Positions 1 through 7,348 of a DNA stretch of 15,715 nucleotides are shown here, in pieces. Within the stretch, counting starts at the first letter, position 1, and each line of letters starts with the position of its first letter. Source of the stretch: Desulfobulbaceae bacterium (lineage in GTDB: Bacteria; Desulfobacterota; Desulfobulbia; Desulfobulbales; Desulfocapsaceae); assembly GCA_030632405.1 (NCBI GenBank), contig DAOVUU010000011.1:1-15715 (forward strand), read 5' to 3'. Position numbers and translations under genes: made by a program. The notes below the pieces were generated by a model. That model saw only the letters and a program-made list of their open reading frames with translations. It ran no database searches and was not told the DNA's origin.

Positions 1-1205
1 TGCAATGACCGGCCCCGATATATAACGGAGTCACCTTCGGGTGCCAGCGCCCGGCGTAATGTAACGGACGGATCGGCCAGTTCGCGTCTCTGTTCGAAAC
101 TGACCAGCTGCACATTATCAGCCACCCTGATCTGACCAGAATCGATTGCAGTATCACCACCTCCTGCTGCGCCTGCCAAAACCTGCATCAGAGTCGATTT
201 ACCGCACCCATTTCTACCCAACAACCCCAGTCTGCTCCCCGGAGACAGTGTTATATCAAGATCTGCAAACAGCTGCTGTTCTCCGTATGATTTTGCAATT
301 CCCCGGGCAACAAGCAGATTTTTTGTTCTACGCCCGGTGGCATCAAAATCTATCTGCACATTCGATAACGCTCTATTACGAGCTCTGACCTCTGCAAGAT
401 TATCCTGCATCTTATAGGCCTCATCAATCCGATATTTTGCCTTAGTTGCTCTTGCTTTTGGCCCACGCTGCAGCCACTCTGTCTCTCGTCTCACCTTATT
501 GGACAGCCGCTCCTCTTCCTGCAGTTGTCCATCCAGAAAATGCTCACGTCCTATTAAAAACCTCGAGTAATTTCCCTGGACCTGAAAGACTCCTTCCGGA
601 TATACGTTCGACAGTTCGATAACTCTATTTGTACAGTTTTCAAGAAAATGCCTGTCATGACTGACAAGAAGATACGTGGTCGGTACACCGACCACTCCTC
701 CTGAGAGCATTTTTTCCAACCAGATAATACCCTCAATATCAAGATGATTGGTTGGTTCATCCATTACCAGGACATCGGGGAACAGCAGTAGAGATCGACA
801 AATAGACAGACGTTTACGCCACCCTCCCGACAATAATTTTACAGGAACGTTATCGTCGGTAAACTCAGCCCGACTGAGTAGAGTATGAACAATGTTAAAT
901 TTCTCACTCTCTTCAAGATTTTCTCCCTTAAGACAGAGCAGTAAATTGTCTGCGATCCCAGTCTCCTCATCAAACAAATCAGCTTGATCCAGGTAACTCA
1001 AACGCGCATGCTTTTGCAGGAGAACCTGACCTGAATCTCCCTCCTCAAGGCCGCAGATAATTTTTAACAGAGTCGATTTACCTGATCCGTTGGGACCTAT
1101 AACCCCAATTCTATCCCCTTTCTCTACAACCAGGTTAATATTGGTGAACAGAGTCTGGGAACCGAACGATTTTGACAGAGACTGACAATTGACGAGATTT
1201 GACAT
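1..1205 (-). CDS. uup: ABC-F ATPase, Uup-like (partial, runs off left edge)
   Basis: This soluble tandem ATPase has no membrane segments and belongs to the ABC-F family, whose members act on ribosomes or, for Uup, in DNA and ribosome maintenance. About 400 residues are visible from ATG at 1205. The first cassette is complete: Walker A GPNGSGKST at residues 37-45, signature LSGGW at 125-129, and Walker B with the catalytic pair DE at 149-150 followed by PTNHLD. A charged linker around residues 215-275 includes WLQRGPKARATKAKYRID, which is typical of Uup rather than EttA or Ybit-type proteins. The second cassette begins with Walker A GRNGCGKST near residue 330, and its remaining motifs lie outside the window. 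No strong ribosome binding site is seen before the start. It is divergent from the M23 gene. The Uup assignment rests on the linker and is likely but not certain, since the C-terminal DNA-binding tail is missing. Confidence 0.9.
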   Translation of the reverse strand, partial: MSNLVNCQSLSKSFGSQTLFTNINLVVEKGDRIGVIGPNGSGKSTLLKIICGLEEGDSGQVLLQKHARLSYLDQADLFDEETGIADNLLLCLKGENLEESEKFNIVHTLLSRAEFTDDNVPVKLLSGGWRKRLSICRSLLLFPDVLVMDEPTNHLDIEGIIWLEKMLSGGVVGVPTTYLLVSHDRHFLENCTNRVIELSNVYPEGVFQVQGNYSRFLIGREHFLDGQLQEEERLSNKVRRETEWLQRGPKARATKAKYRIDEAYKMQDNLAEVRARNRALSNVQIDFDATGRRTKNLLVARGIAKSYGEQQLFADLDITLSPGSRLGLLGRNGCGKSTLMQVLAGAAGGGDTAIDSGQIRVADNVQLVSFEQRRELADPSVTLRRALAPEGDSVIYRGRSL

Positions 1206-1364
1206 GACACACCATAACCCGAACAGGTCGGAACTTTTTAGAGTCCTCAGGCAACTGGATTCAGATCACTTCGCCACACCTGAAGCCACTCCTTAACCAC
1301 TCAAAAACAATGCAGATACGGGATGTTCAGCAGAAATAAAGACTTAGAACAAACCACTTTATTA

Positions 1365-1393
1365 TTGATTATTTTATGCCCGAATAGTATAAA
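1365..1393 (+). promoter_or_regulatory. Sigma70-type promoter for the M23/bactofilin/ATP-grasp unit
   Basis: A -35 hexamer TTGATT (1365-1370) is separated by exactly 17 bases from a -10 hexamer TATAAA (1388-1393). They match the consensus at 4/6 and 5/6 positions. Transcription would start near 1400 and give a leader of about 178 bases before the M23 start codon. This is read by eye only, and AT-rich DNA yields chance matches. Confidence 0.5.
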
Positions 1394-1408
1394 ATAAGTG
1401 AAATTTTA

Positions 1409-1557
1409 CTCGGGTGGCCCGAGACAAGAGCAGAACTATACTACTTTTTGCTTAGTAACCTAGAAATAATTTCCGGAAACAACTTCTATCCCAATCACGT
1501 GGATACAGCGCTCTAGGTCTGGCTTATTTCCCGTTTTTTCGAGTTAAAGGCGGGAAA
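1409..1557 (+). other. Leader region with three inverted repeats upstream of the M23 gene
   Basis: Downstream of the predicted promoter lie three inverted repeats. The first is a perfect 6-bp hairpin, CTCGGG-TGG-CCCGAG (1409-1423). The second is a 7-bp pair, ACCTAGA (1458-1464) with TCTAGGT (1512-1518), which encloses the palindrome TTCCGGAA (1471-1478). The third is TTTCCCG (1527-1533) with CGGGAAA (1551-1557). I do not recognise a known riboswitch. The M23 start at 1578 has only a poor Shine-Dalgarno match, so structure-linked translation control is possible. Confidence 0.3.
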
Positions 1558-1577
1558 AAATATTTTGGGATTCGACG

Positions 1578-2543
1578 ATGAACGAACAGTTTCATATAAT
1601 GATCACAAGGGACAGAGGGGAAATATTACGATTTCCCTGTACTATTAAAAGACTACGTATCTTTTTTTCAGCATCGATTTTCATCCTCCTCTTTCTTGTC
1701 ACCACAAGTATCTTCTCAATCTCCCTGTTCACCAAAAACCGAACCATATCATCCAATATACTGGAATTACAAACCAAAATAGACACCAACGAGAGAACTA
1801 TTGTTCAACACACAAAAACCTTTGAAGCCCAAAGACTGAAACTCAGCCTGCAGGTCGCCAATCTGGAACTCAGTAAGGCAAAACAGGCAGCTACATTCAA
1901 AGAAGAGAAAAACGTATTGATGTCCACTGCAGTGAGCGAACTCAACGAGCGCAGTGAACTGATAGAGAAAATTATGAGTACCATCGGTATCAATCTGGAA
2001 GAGAAAAAAGCAGAAGGAACCCCAAACAGCGGTGGTCCTTTTATCCCGCAGTCGGAAACCAGCCAGGACGACCTTCTATACAGAGCTGACACCTACCTGA
2101 AAAAAATCCAGTACATCCCATTAGGCAGACCTGTTCAGGGAGCCATAACTTCACGTTTTGGAAAACGTAAAGACCCTGTTAACAAAAAAAACGGTTTCCA
2201 TTCAGGGATTGACTTTCGCGGCAAACGAGGAGAAAAAATCTATGCAACAGCCGATGGTATTGTACAAAAGGCCTTCGAAAATGGTGGCTATGGTAAATAC
2301 CTCCGCATCGGACACGGCAATGGTTATACGACTAGCTTTGCCCACCTGCAGACTTTCTTAGTAAAAAAAGGTGACCGTATAAAAAGAGGACAGCTTATTG
2401 GGCTCGTAGGCAATACTGGCCGTTCAACCGGTCCTCACCTCCATTATGAAATCAATCTCGACAAAAAACCGATTAATCCCCAGAAGTTTATGAAATTTGC
2501 AAATTTACTGGAGTCCAATTCTATTTCACCGGAGAAAAAATAA
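1578..2543 (+). CDS. Membrane-anchored M23 (LytM) peptidase
   Basis: This 321-residue peptidoglycan peptidase or peptidase-like protein has a short cytoplasmic N-terminus, one membrane segment at about 27-50, a coiled-coil stretch at about 58-135, and a C-terminal M23 domain at about 183-300. The zinc and catalytic set is complete: H208 and D212 in HSGID, H256 in SFAHL, and H287/H289 in HLHYE. It is therefore likely an active zinc endopeptidase cutting peptide cross-links in the periplasm, rather than a degenerate EnvC/NlpD-type activator. It lies one base from the bactofilin gene, and M23-bactofilin pairs are widespread in bacteria, where the bactofilin scaffold places the hydrolase. The start at 1578 is the only ATG that leaves the membrane segment intact after an upstream in-frame stop at 1545, although the ribosome binding site is weak. 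Confidence 0.93.
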   Translation: MNEQFHIMITRDRGEILRFPCTIKRLRIFFSASIFILLFLVTTSIFSISLFTKNRTISSNILELQTKIDTNERTIVQHTKTFEAQRLKLSLQVANLELSKAKQAATFKEEKNVLMSTAVSELNERSELIEKIMSTIGINLEEKKAEGTPNSGGPFIPQSETSQDDLLYRADTYLKKIQYIPLGRPVQGAITSRFGKRKDPVNKKNGFHSGIDFRGKRGEKIYATADGIVQKAFENGGYGKYLRIGHGNGYTTSFAHLQTFLVKKGDRIKRGQLIGLVGNTGRSTGPHLHYEINLDKKPINPQKFMKFANLLESNSISPEKK

Positions 2544-2544
2544 A

Positions 2545-2979
2545 ATGAGTATGTTTGGAAAATCAGATGACGTTGAACAGGAGATGCAGAAAGTTGAAAA
2601 TGAGGCAATTTCCTCAATCATTGATAAAAGCATGACTGTCAGGGGGGAAATCTCTTTCAAAGGCAAGGCACGTATTGATGGAGTAATCACTGGAAATATT
2701 GAAGGTGAGCATCTGATACTCAGTGAAACCGGTAAGGTTATCGGGGACGTTTCTGTCTCCTCGTTAAATTGCTATGGCTCCCTTGAAGGAAATGTGACAG
2801 CAAACATACTCACTGCCAGAAAAGACTGTTCCATCCATGGAAAACTGATAGCTGAAAGTCTCACTGTTGAACCAGGAGCTTCTATTGAGGGTGAAATTAA
2901 AGCTGCGTCTAAAGAAGCAAAAACCGTGCAAACTAAGGGTGCAACTGCCAAACCAATAACCAGTGGGTCCAAAAAATAG
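2545..2979 (+). CDS. Bactofilin family cytoskeletal protein
   Basis: This is a 144-residue bactofilin (formerly DUF583), a polymer-forming protein built from a right-handed beta-helix. The core spans about residues 25-120 and shows the repeated short beta-strand pattern with regular Gly and Ile/Val (GEISFKGKARIDGVITGNIE, then further similar turns). Flexible charged tails lie at both ends, and the C-terminus is rich in Lys, Thr and Ser. The start at 2545 is chosen because GGAG (2531-2534) precedes it by a suitable distance and MSMFGK is a typical beginning. A longer frame starting at 2497 lies entirely inside the peptidase gene. The stop codon of the peptidase and this start are separated by one base, so the two are surely co-translated. 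The expected role is a membrane-associated scaffold directing the upstream M23 enzyme. Confidence 0.93.
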   Translation: MSMFGKSDDVEQEMQKVENEAISSIIDKSMTVRGEISFKGKARIDGVITGNIEGEHLILSETGKVIGDVSVSSLNCYGSLEGNVTANILTARKDCSIHGKLIAESLTVEPGASIEGEIKAASKEAKTVQTKGATAKPITSGSKK

Positions 2980-2991
2980 CCACCTTAGGAG

Positions 2992-3765
2992 ATGATCGGT
3001 TTGCAAGGCCCACCTGAAACGATACGAGATAATGATACTCTTTTTCGCTATTATAACCAGCTGTCGGCTTCCACGGTTGTCTGCACCAGAATACGTCTGA
3101 AAACTGGAGAAGAGCATCTGCTGACTGACCTTGCTGAGCGAGGGGTAACCCTTATCCCATCTGCGACGGCGCAGCTGGCCAGTCGTTCAAAAGTTTTTCA
3201 GACAAGGCTTTTCAGCGATTATATGCTGCCTGGCACCTGTGCTGTATATGATATTCATACCCTCCTTGAGGCCATCCCCTTTTATCGAAAACAGAAAATA
3301 AATCAGGTCGTGCTCAAACGGGAACGTAAGAATGGCGGTCTGGGAGTTCATCTCTTTCCCGATATCGAAGATATATACAATCAGGTGACGGGAGGAGTCT
3401 TCAGCCTTCCCTTTGTTATACAGCCGTTCCAGCCAGACAGCAGAGATATCAGAGTAATTATTCTCGATGATTACCTGGAAGCCTACGAACGGAAAAACGA
3501 CTATAACTTTAGAAAAAACCTTCACTGCGGTGGACAGTCCACACCTGTTAAACTTAACGAAGAACAGATCTCATTCTGCAGGGAAATTATGGCAAGAGGA
3601 CGTTTTTCTTATGCCCATATCGATCTTCTCTTGACCGGTGAACAAGAGTATTGGCTCACTGAAATCAATCTGCGGGGGGGGCTGAGGGGAGCAAAAATTA
3701 AAGGCGATATATATAGGGGAAAAATCGAGAGTATCCATGAACAACTCCTCTCCAATCTCAGATAG
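2992..3765 (+). CDS. RimK-like ATP-grasp ligase
   Basis: Up to 257 residues with an ATP-grasp fold related to RimK/glutamate ligases. Visible landmarks are K67 in SRSKVFQTRLF, the nucleotide-binding lysine and glycine-rich loop VVLKRERKNGGLGV (about 106-119), the hinge FVIQPFQP (141-148), RDIRVIILDD (151-160), the RimK-like NFRKNLHCGG (172-181), and the magnesium-binding loop with E224 and N226 followed by RGGLRGA. Such enzymes join a carboxylate to an amine through an acylphosphate; the substrate cannot be told. It is shorter than RimK (about 300), mainly at the N-terminus. It follows the bactofilin by 12 bases, so it probably belongs to the same transcript. ATG at 2992 abuts its Shine-Dalgarno (TAGGAG ends at 2991), while TTG at 3001 has ideal spacing of 9 from it and may be the true start. 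A run of eight Gs (3674-3681) lies in the active-site loop. Confidence 0.85.
   Translation: MIGLQGPPETIRDNDTLFRYYNQLSASTVVCTRIRLKTGEEHLLTDLAERGVTLIPSATAQLASRSKVFQTRLFSDYMLPGTCAVYDIHTLLEAIPFYRKQKINQVVLKRERKNGGLGVHLFPDIEDIYNQVTGGVFSLPFVIQPFQPDSRDIRVIILDDYLEAYERKNDYNFRKNLHCGGQSTPVKLNEEQISFCREIMARGRFSYAHIDLLLTGEQEYWLTEINLRGGLRGAKIKGDIYRGKIESIHEQLLSNLR
3674..3681 (+). repeat. G8 homopolymer inside the ATP-grasp active-site loop
   Basis: Eight consecutive Gs encode part of R228 and all of G229 and G230 directly after the metal-binding E224/N226. Slippage by one base would change the last 28 or so residues. It is the longest G run I noticed in the window. Confidence 0.85.
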
Positions 3766-3820
3766 ATTGTTTAGAGGAGGAAGCCAGTTCAGTTCCCAAA
3801 GGAGGGTTGTAAAAGGCAAA

Positions 3821-3857
3821 AAAGGGAGATACCTCTTTAAAAAAAGTACCTCCCTTT
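3821..3857 (-). terminator. Intrinsic terminator of dsrC, perhaps bidirectional
   Basis: Arms AAAGGGAG (3821-3828) and CTCCCTTT (3850-3857) pair over 8 bp, with three more pairs (TAC/GTA) after one mismatch and an A-rich loop. Read on the minus strand the stem is followed by a run of Ts (complement of the As at 3818-3823), the normal layout for terminating dsrC. It lies between two convergent genes, so it may also stop the ATP-grasp transcript. Confidence 0.75.
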
Positions 3858-3887
3858 GTCAATCTAACCAATCAGTTTGTAATTTAC

Positions 3888-4205
3888 TTATACACAACCT
3901 GTCGGTTTTGGAAGTCCAGCCATCTTACAGGCACCTTTTCCTGGCCCTGACGGAAACAGTTCGTAAATTCTCTTCAGAGGAAAACCGGTGGTCTTGGAAA
4001 GAATACGTACCATAGGGGCAATACCATTTTTCTTGTAGTATTCCTGCAGGGCATCAATAACTTTCTGATGCTCATCAGTCATCTCGCCAATTCCTTCAAC
4101 GCTTTTTACATAGTCTACCCAATCAGCGTTGAAATCATCACCGTTAAGCAGGAAACCATCTTCGTCTACTTCAAATTTTGACGCATTGTGTTCGAGTGTT
4201 GGCAT
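3888..4205 (-). CDS. dsrC: DsrC, sulfur-carrier of dissimilatory sulfite reduction
   Basis: This 105-residue protein is a full-length DsrC. It is the cytoplasmic cysteine carrier that takes sulfur from DsrAB as a trisulfide between its two arm cysteines and passes electrons and sulfide on through the DsrMKJOP membrane complex. The C-terminal arm carries both conserved cysteines, C93 (GKGACKMAG) and C104 (the penultimate residue, in PTGCV), separated by ten residues. TusE tRNA-thiolation homologues keep only the penultimate one, so this is DsrC proper. The start is supported by a strong GAAGGAGG a few bases upstream. As is common in sulfate reducers, the gene stands alone, away from dsrAB, with its own promoter and terminator. 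This gene is the main evidence for the organism's lifestyle. Confidence 0.96.
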   Translation of the reverse strand: MPTLEHNASKFEVDEDGFLLNGDDFNADWVDYVKSVEGIGEMTDEHQKVIDALQEYYKKNGIAPMVRILSKTTGFPLKRIYELFPSGPGKGACKMAGLPKPTGCV

Positions 4206-4275
4206 CGCAACCTCCTTCTAAATTTTATTTGACAGCCTACGTTGTTTTAGGATTGTGTATAAATCTGACTAGAGC

Positions 4276-4304
4276 TTTTTACTATAGGCTAACTGTTTTG
4301 TCAA
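4276..4304 (-). promoter_or_regulatory. Promoter of dsrC
   Basis: On the minus strand a perfect -35 TTGACA (4304-4299) is followed after 17 bases by TAAAAA (4281-4276). Transcription would start near 4269 and give a leader of about 60 bases. The -10 element matches at 4/6. Confidence 0.5.
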
Positions 4305-4705
4305 GTGAATGACAAATCATTTTCCGCTCCTTCCAGAACGGCTGTAGTAAAGATTATTTGATGTTATATAAGCAACATACATAACAATAAAAAACTTTTT
4401 TTTCTTAAAAGAACTGACTGGTGGACAAAATCCGTAATGCTCATTATTCTTTTTACCTTACCAGTGGTTCACAAGAAGTAATTATTGTTTTTTGTATAAA
4501 CTCAACCAGATCGGAAATTTTAAAAATTATTGGAATCAATTTAGCCCCCTTTGCAGAGTAAAAATCCCGGAAAATAATTCCCAGGGTACAAAAATAACCC
4601 CGGACAATGACCATCCAACTCGTTTTCACAGGAAATTACTTGCACAGGCTCACAAGAAAGAGTAAATCGAACCGTATTAAAATTGTATGTGCAGTCAAAT
4701 AAAGA
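4305..4705. other. AT-rich gap without a recognisable gene
   Basis: I see no coding frame with a plausible start and ribosome binding site and no clear RNA gene here. The stretch is rich in A and T runs. A distant 6-bp inverted pair, ACTGGT (4417-4422) and ACCAGT (4460-4465), is too weak to interpret. The native promoter of ppiD may lie here, upstream of the interspersed repeat. Confidence 0.5.
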
Positions 4706-4884
4706 TTTTTACGACACCATCAATAATGATAAACTCGTAAAAAGTAAAAATTTGGATGGCTAAGTAAAAAACTTCATATTCGAGAAATGCAAATTTAGTG
4801 GAATGAGGCGTACTTAAGTACGTCGTAATGACATTCAATTTGCAATGACGAAGAAAATGAAGAGTTTTTACGACGCCATCAATA
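4706..4884. repeat. Palindromic interspersed repeat (MITE/REP-like) upstream of ppiD
   Basis: The unit TTTTTACGACRCCATCAATA occurs at 4706-4725 and again at 4865-4884 with one mismatch, and in inverted imperfect form at 4755-4770 (GATGGC...GTAAAAA). The first copy closes a hairpin with TCGTAAAAA (4735-4743), a perfect 9-bp match. Imperfect terminal inverted repeats at 4755-4775 and 4859-4880 enclose nested symmetric arms: TGCAAATT (4788-4795) with AATTTGCA (4837-4844), GAATG (4801-4805) with CATTC (4832-4836), and a perfect 14-bp palindrome CGTACTTAAGTACG (4809-4822) at the centre. The whole could fold into a long cruciform. From memory, similar repeats are frequent in deltaproteobacterial genomes; this was not searched. 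A 15-bp relic is seen again at 10385-10399. Confidence 0.8.
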
Positions 4885-4913
4885 TTAACCCTAACCTGAA
4901 CAAAAATACTTTC

Positions 4914-6809
4914 ATGCTGCGATTACTCCGAAATAAAGCACAATCTACTTTTATTCAAATCATCGTCGTCATCATCGCTCTAGTTTTTATTTTCTGGGGA
5001 GTCGGTGCAAACATGAACGGAAGCCGGGAGGCTGCCCTTTTAATTAACGATGAAGAGGTCTCATTTCAAGAATTCCAGCGGGCCTACGACAGAGCTTACG
5101 AGCGTTTCAGTGACCAATTTGGAGGGAATGTACCAAAAGGTCTTGCAGAATCGCTCGGCATCAAGCAGCAAGTCATAAACCAGTTGATCCAGACGTCTCT
5201 TCTCAGACAAGGTGCTAAACAAATGGGTATCATCGTGAGCAGCGAAGAGATCCAGGTCATTATTAAAGAAATGGTTCAATTCCAGGAGAACGGCACCTTC
5301 AATTTGGATCAGTACAAGACTGTTCTGGCCTCCAACCGTCTTGCACCAAGCAAATTTGAAGCCTCAATGCGATACGATAAACTGTCGGAAACAGCTGCAC
5401 GTGAAATTGGTAATTTCATCACAGTTGCCACCGATTTCGAGGTTCAGGAAATCTTTAATCAAAACAACAAAGAAGTCTCCCTCAATTATCTCAAAATCTC
5501 ACCATCAGCATTTTCTGACAAGATTGAGGTAAATGATAAAATTTTATCTGATTGGTTGGAAACAGTAAAAGAGCAGTATAAAACTGAACCCCAGCTTCAA
5601 CTCAAATATCTAGCTTTCACCTATGATTCTGTTGGTAAAAAAATTGAAATTGACCAGGCAGAGATAAAAAAATATTATCAGGATAATCTTTCCCAGTACC
5701 AAATATCCGAACAACGTCACGCCCGGCATATTCTTTTAACAGCCGGTGAAAATGATCCGGAGACACTCCACAGTGAAAAGGGTTCCAAGGCGGCAGAAAT
5801 AATGGAGCGTGCCAGAGAGGGTGAAGATTTTGCCGAACTTGCTAAAAAATACTCTGAAGGACCAAGTAAAGACTCAGGCGGTGATCTTGGCTTCTTTGGT
5901 CCCGGGAGCATGGTTCCGGCCTTTGACACAGCTGTCTTTGCAATGAAAACCGGAGAGATCAGCGACGTGGTGAAAACTCGATTTGGTTACCACGTAATCC
6001 TGCTGGAAGAGATAACCCCTCCGGCTACCCGAGAACTTACCGAGGTCCAGGATTCAATTATTGACACATTGCAGAGAAAGGCGGCAGAAAGTATCGCCTT
6101 TCAAATGGCCAACGGCGCCTATGAAGGTATAATCGGTGCGGGAAGTCTTGAAAAATATACCAAAGAGAACAGTGCAGCAAAAATATTGGAAACAGATTTT
6201 TTCACTCGTTCCAATCCTCCTGAGATTCTCTCAAATGATCGAGAATTCATTGATAAAGCTTTCGCTCTCAACAAAGGCGAACTCAGTTCGCTGATTAAAG
6301 GAGGGTCAGGTTATGCCATATTCTATGCAAAAGACATAATTGAACCTGCTTTTCCAACATTTGAAGATGTGAAAGATCGGCTGCAGGCCGATTACATAAA
6401 GACAAAATCGCAGGAAAAGGCCGGTGAAACAGCGAAAGAACTATTAAAAGATGTTCGTTCAGGAAAAGAATTGAAAACTGTTGCATCCGAACAAGATGTC
6501 AAGATGATAGAATCGGGCTACCTCAGCCAAAAAGATTCGACTAAAAACAGCTCATTTCCCGTTGAATTACTCTCTCAAGCCTTCCTATTATCATCAGCAT
6601 CCCCCTTTCCAGAAGAACCGGGGCAGGTGGGAGATGATTATTATCTTTATGGTTTTACCGACAGTAAAATCCCAGAATTAATAGATAAATCGGATGAAAT
6701 TGAGCAGTTGAAAAACGAACTTTTACGTTTTAAACAACAACAGCTTCTCTCCGCCTGGTTAATGCATCAGGAAAAAAATGCAAAGATAACGAGACACCAG
6801 AGCCTTTAA
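4914..6809 (+). CDS. ppiD: PpiD-like membrane-anchored peptidyl-prolyl isomerase/chaperone
   Basis: This 631-residue periplasmic folding factor is anchored by one N-terminal membrane segment (about 13-34). It has a SurA-type chaperone region (about 35-190), a parvulin PPIC domain (about 268-367, beginning RHARHILL and including GGDLGFFGPGSMVPAF and the end motif FGYHVILLEE), and a long C-terminal region. It helps newly exported proteins fold as they leave the translocon. ATG at 4914 (MLRLLRNKAQS) is chosen because homologues begin directly before the membrane helix. An in-frame ATG at 4845 would add 23 residues encoded by the interspersed repeat, and neither start has a clear ribosome binding site. 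The gene stands alone between the repeat and a convergent cupin gene. No strong promoter was recognised, so expression may depend on sequence inside or before the repeat. Confidence 0.9.
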   Translation: MLRLLRNKAQSTFIQIIVVIIALVFIFWGVGANMNGSREAALLINDEEVSFQEFQRAYDRAYERFSDQFGGNVPKGLAESLGIKQQVINQLIQTSLLRQGAKQMGIIVSSEEIQVIIKEMVQFQENGTFNLDQYKTVLASNRLAPSKFEASMRYDKLSETAAREIGNFITVATDFEVQEIFNQNNKEVSLNYLKISPSAFSDKIEVNDKILSDWLETVKEQYKTEPQLQLKYLAFTYDSVGKKIEIDQAEIKKYYQDNLSQYQISEQRHARHILLTAGENDPETLHSEKGSKAAEIMERAREGEDFAELAKKYSEGPSKDSGGDLGFFGPGSMVPAFDTAVFAMKTGEISDVVKTRFGYHVILLEEITPPATRELTEVQDSIIDTLQRKAAESIAFQMANGAYEGIIGAGSLEKYTKENSAAKILETDFFTRSNPPEILSNDREFIDKAFALNKGELSSLIKGGSGYAIFYAKDIIEPAFPTFEDVKDRLQADYIKTKSQEKAGETAKELLKDVRSGKELKTVASEQDVKMIESGYLSQKDSTKNSSFPVELLSQAFLLSSASPFPEEPGQVGDDYYLYGFTDSKIPELIDKSDEIEQLKNELLRFKQQQLLSAWLMHQEKNAKITRHQSL

Positions 6810-6818
6810 CAAACAGGC

Positions 6819-7154
6819 TTAACTGAGAAATTCTTCCCGCAATGGCGTAAACGTGTCAACCAGCCGGACATGCTCTGTAAGAAGCTGGACCGTGTGAGGT
6901 ACATTCGGCGGCACAGCAAACATGTCTCCCTCTCCAAGCCGTGTCTGTTCATCACCAATATGGACAATAATTTTTCCTGTAACCAGATAGGATATCTGTT
7001 CATGGGGATGTGAGTGAGGCGGGTCGGCCTTATCAGTCGGCCCATCATGAAAATCAATCACAACCATCATTAACTGACTGGTATGACACATATATCTTTC
7101 ACGTCCTGGAGAAATTGACTTTTTCTCCACCTTACTCTCTTTAACAATAGCCAT
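6819..7154 (-). CDS. kdgF: KdgF-like cupin, uronate ketonisation
   Basis: This 111-residue single-domain cupin matches the small family of KdgF, which speeds conversion of 4,5-unsaturated monouronates (from pectin or alginate lyases) to the linear keto form. Cupin motif 1 is PHSHPHEQISYLVTG with metal ligands H47 and H49 and Q53 in the usual Glu position; motif 2 gives H87 (PPNVPH). The end TFTPLREEF resembles the family ending DxFSPxREDY. ATG at 7154 is preferred because GGAG lies six bases before it; in-frame ATGs at 7172 and 7220 give longer forms without family support. It is divergent from the uronate transporter operon and shares about 260 bases of upstream DNA with it, suggesting joint control. 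The cupin fold is certain and the KdgF role is inferred from motifs and context. Confidence 0.75.
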   Translation of the reverse strand: MAIVKESKVEKKSISPGRERYMCHTSQLMMVVIDFHDGPTDKADPPHSHPHEQISYLVTGKIIVHIGDEQTRLGEGDMFAVPPNVPHTVQLLTEHVRLVDTFTPLREEFLS

Positions 7155-7308
7155 CGTTTTCTCCGTTTTCATGCTGGTCACCTTCCATTCCTGAACAGAC
7201 AGTTCTGTCCGACTATCCATGTCAAAACAAATATCTCAGGTCAAAATTTCTCGCATCAGCTCGAACAGCAATTTTCCTGTCAGTTCCCCCTTACCCAAAA
7301 TCTGATTC

Positions 7309-7335
7309 TTGACAAACCATAACCACTCCTTTAAT
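7309..7335 (+). promoter_or_regulatory. Promoter of the uronate TRAP operon
   Basis: A perfect -35 TTGACA (7309-7314) is followed by TTTAAT at 15 bases (7330-7335, 5/6) or TAATAC at 17 bases (7332-7337, 3/6). Transcription would begin near 7342, leaving a leader of about 75 bases before dctP. Confidence 0.5.
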
Positions 7336-7348
7336 ACTTCTCATACAG

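Noticed and set aside
146..388. Plus-strand open frame of 80 codons
   Set aside because: It is antisense to the second ATPase cassette of the ABC-F gene.
1409..1423. CTCGGG/CCCGAG hairpin as an intrinsic terminator
   Set aside because: No T-run follows it on either strand and no gene ends nearby.
2497..2544. An earlier ATG giving a 160-residue bactofilin
   Set aside because: The extra 16 residues lie inside the M23 coding region, are not bactofilin-like, and the ATG at 2545 has a proper ribosome binding site.
3737..4015. Plus-strand open frame of 92 codons
   Set aside because: It starts inside the ATP-grasp gene, crosses the terminator and runs antisense through dsrC.
3888..4205. TusE, the tRNA 2-thiolation homologue
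   Set aside because: TusE lacks the second arm cysteine; here both C93 and C104 are present.
6801..6819. AGCCT/AGGCT stem between ppiD and the cupin gene as a bidirectional terminator
   Set aside because: The stem is only 5 bp and has no T-tract on either side.
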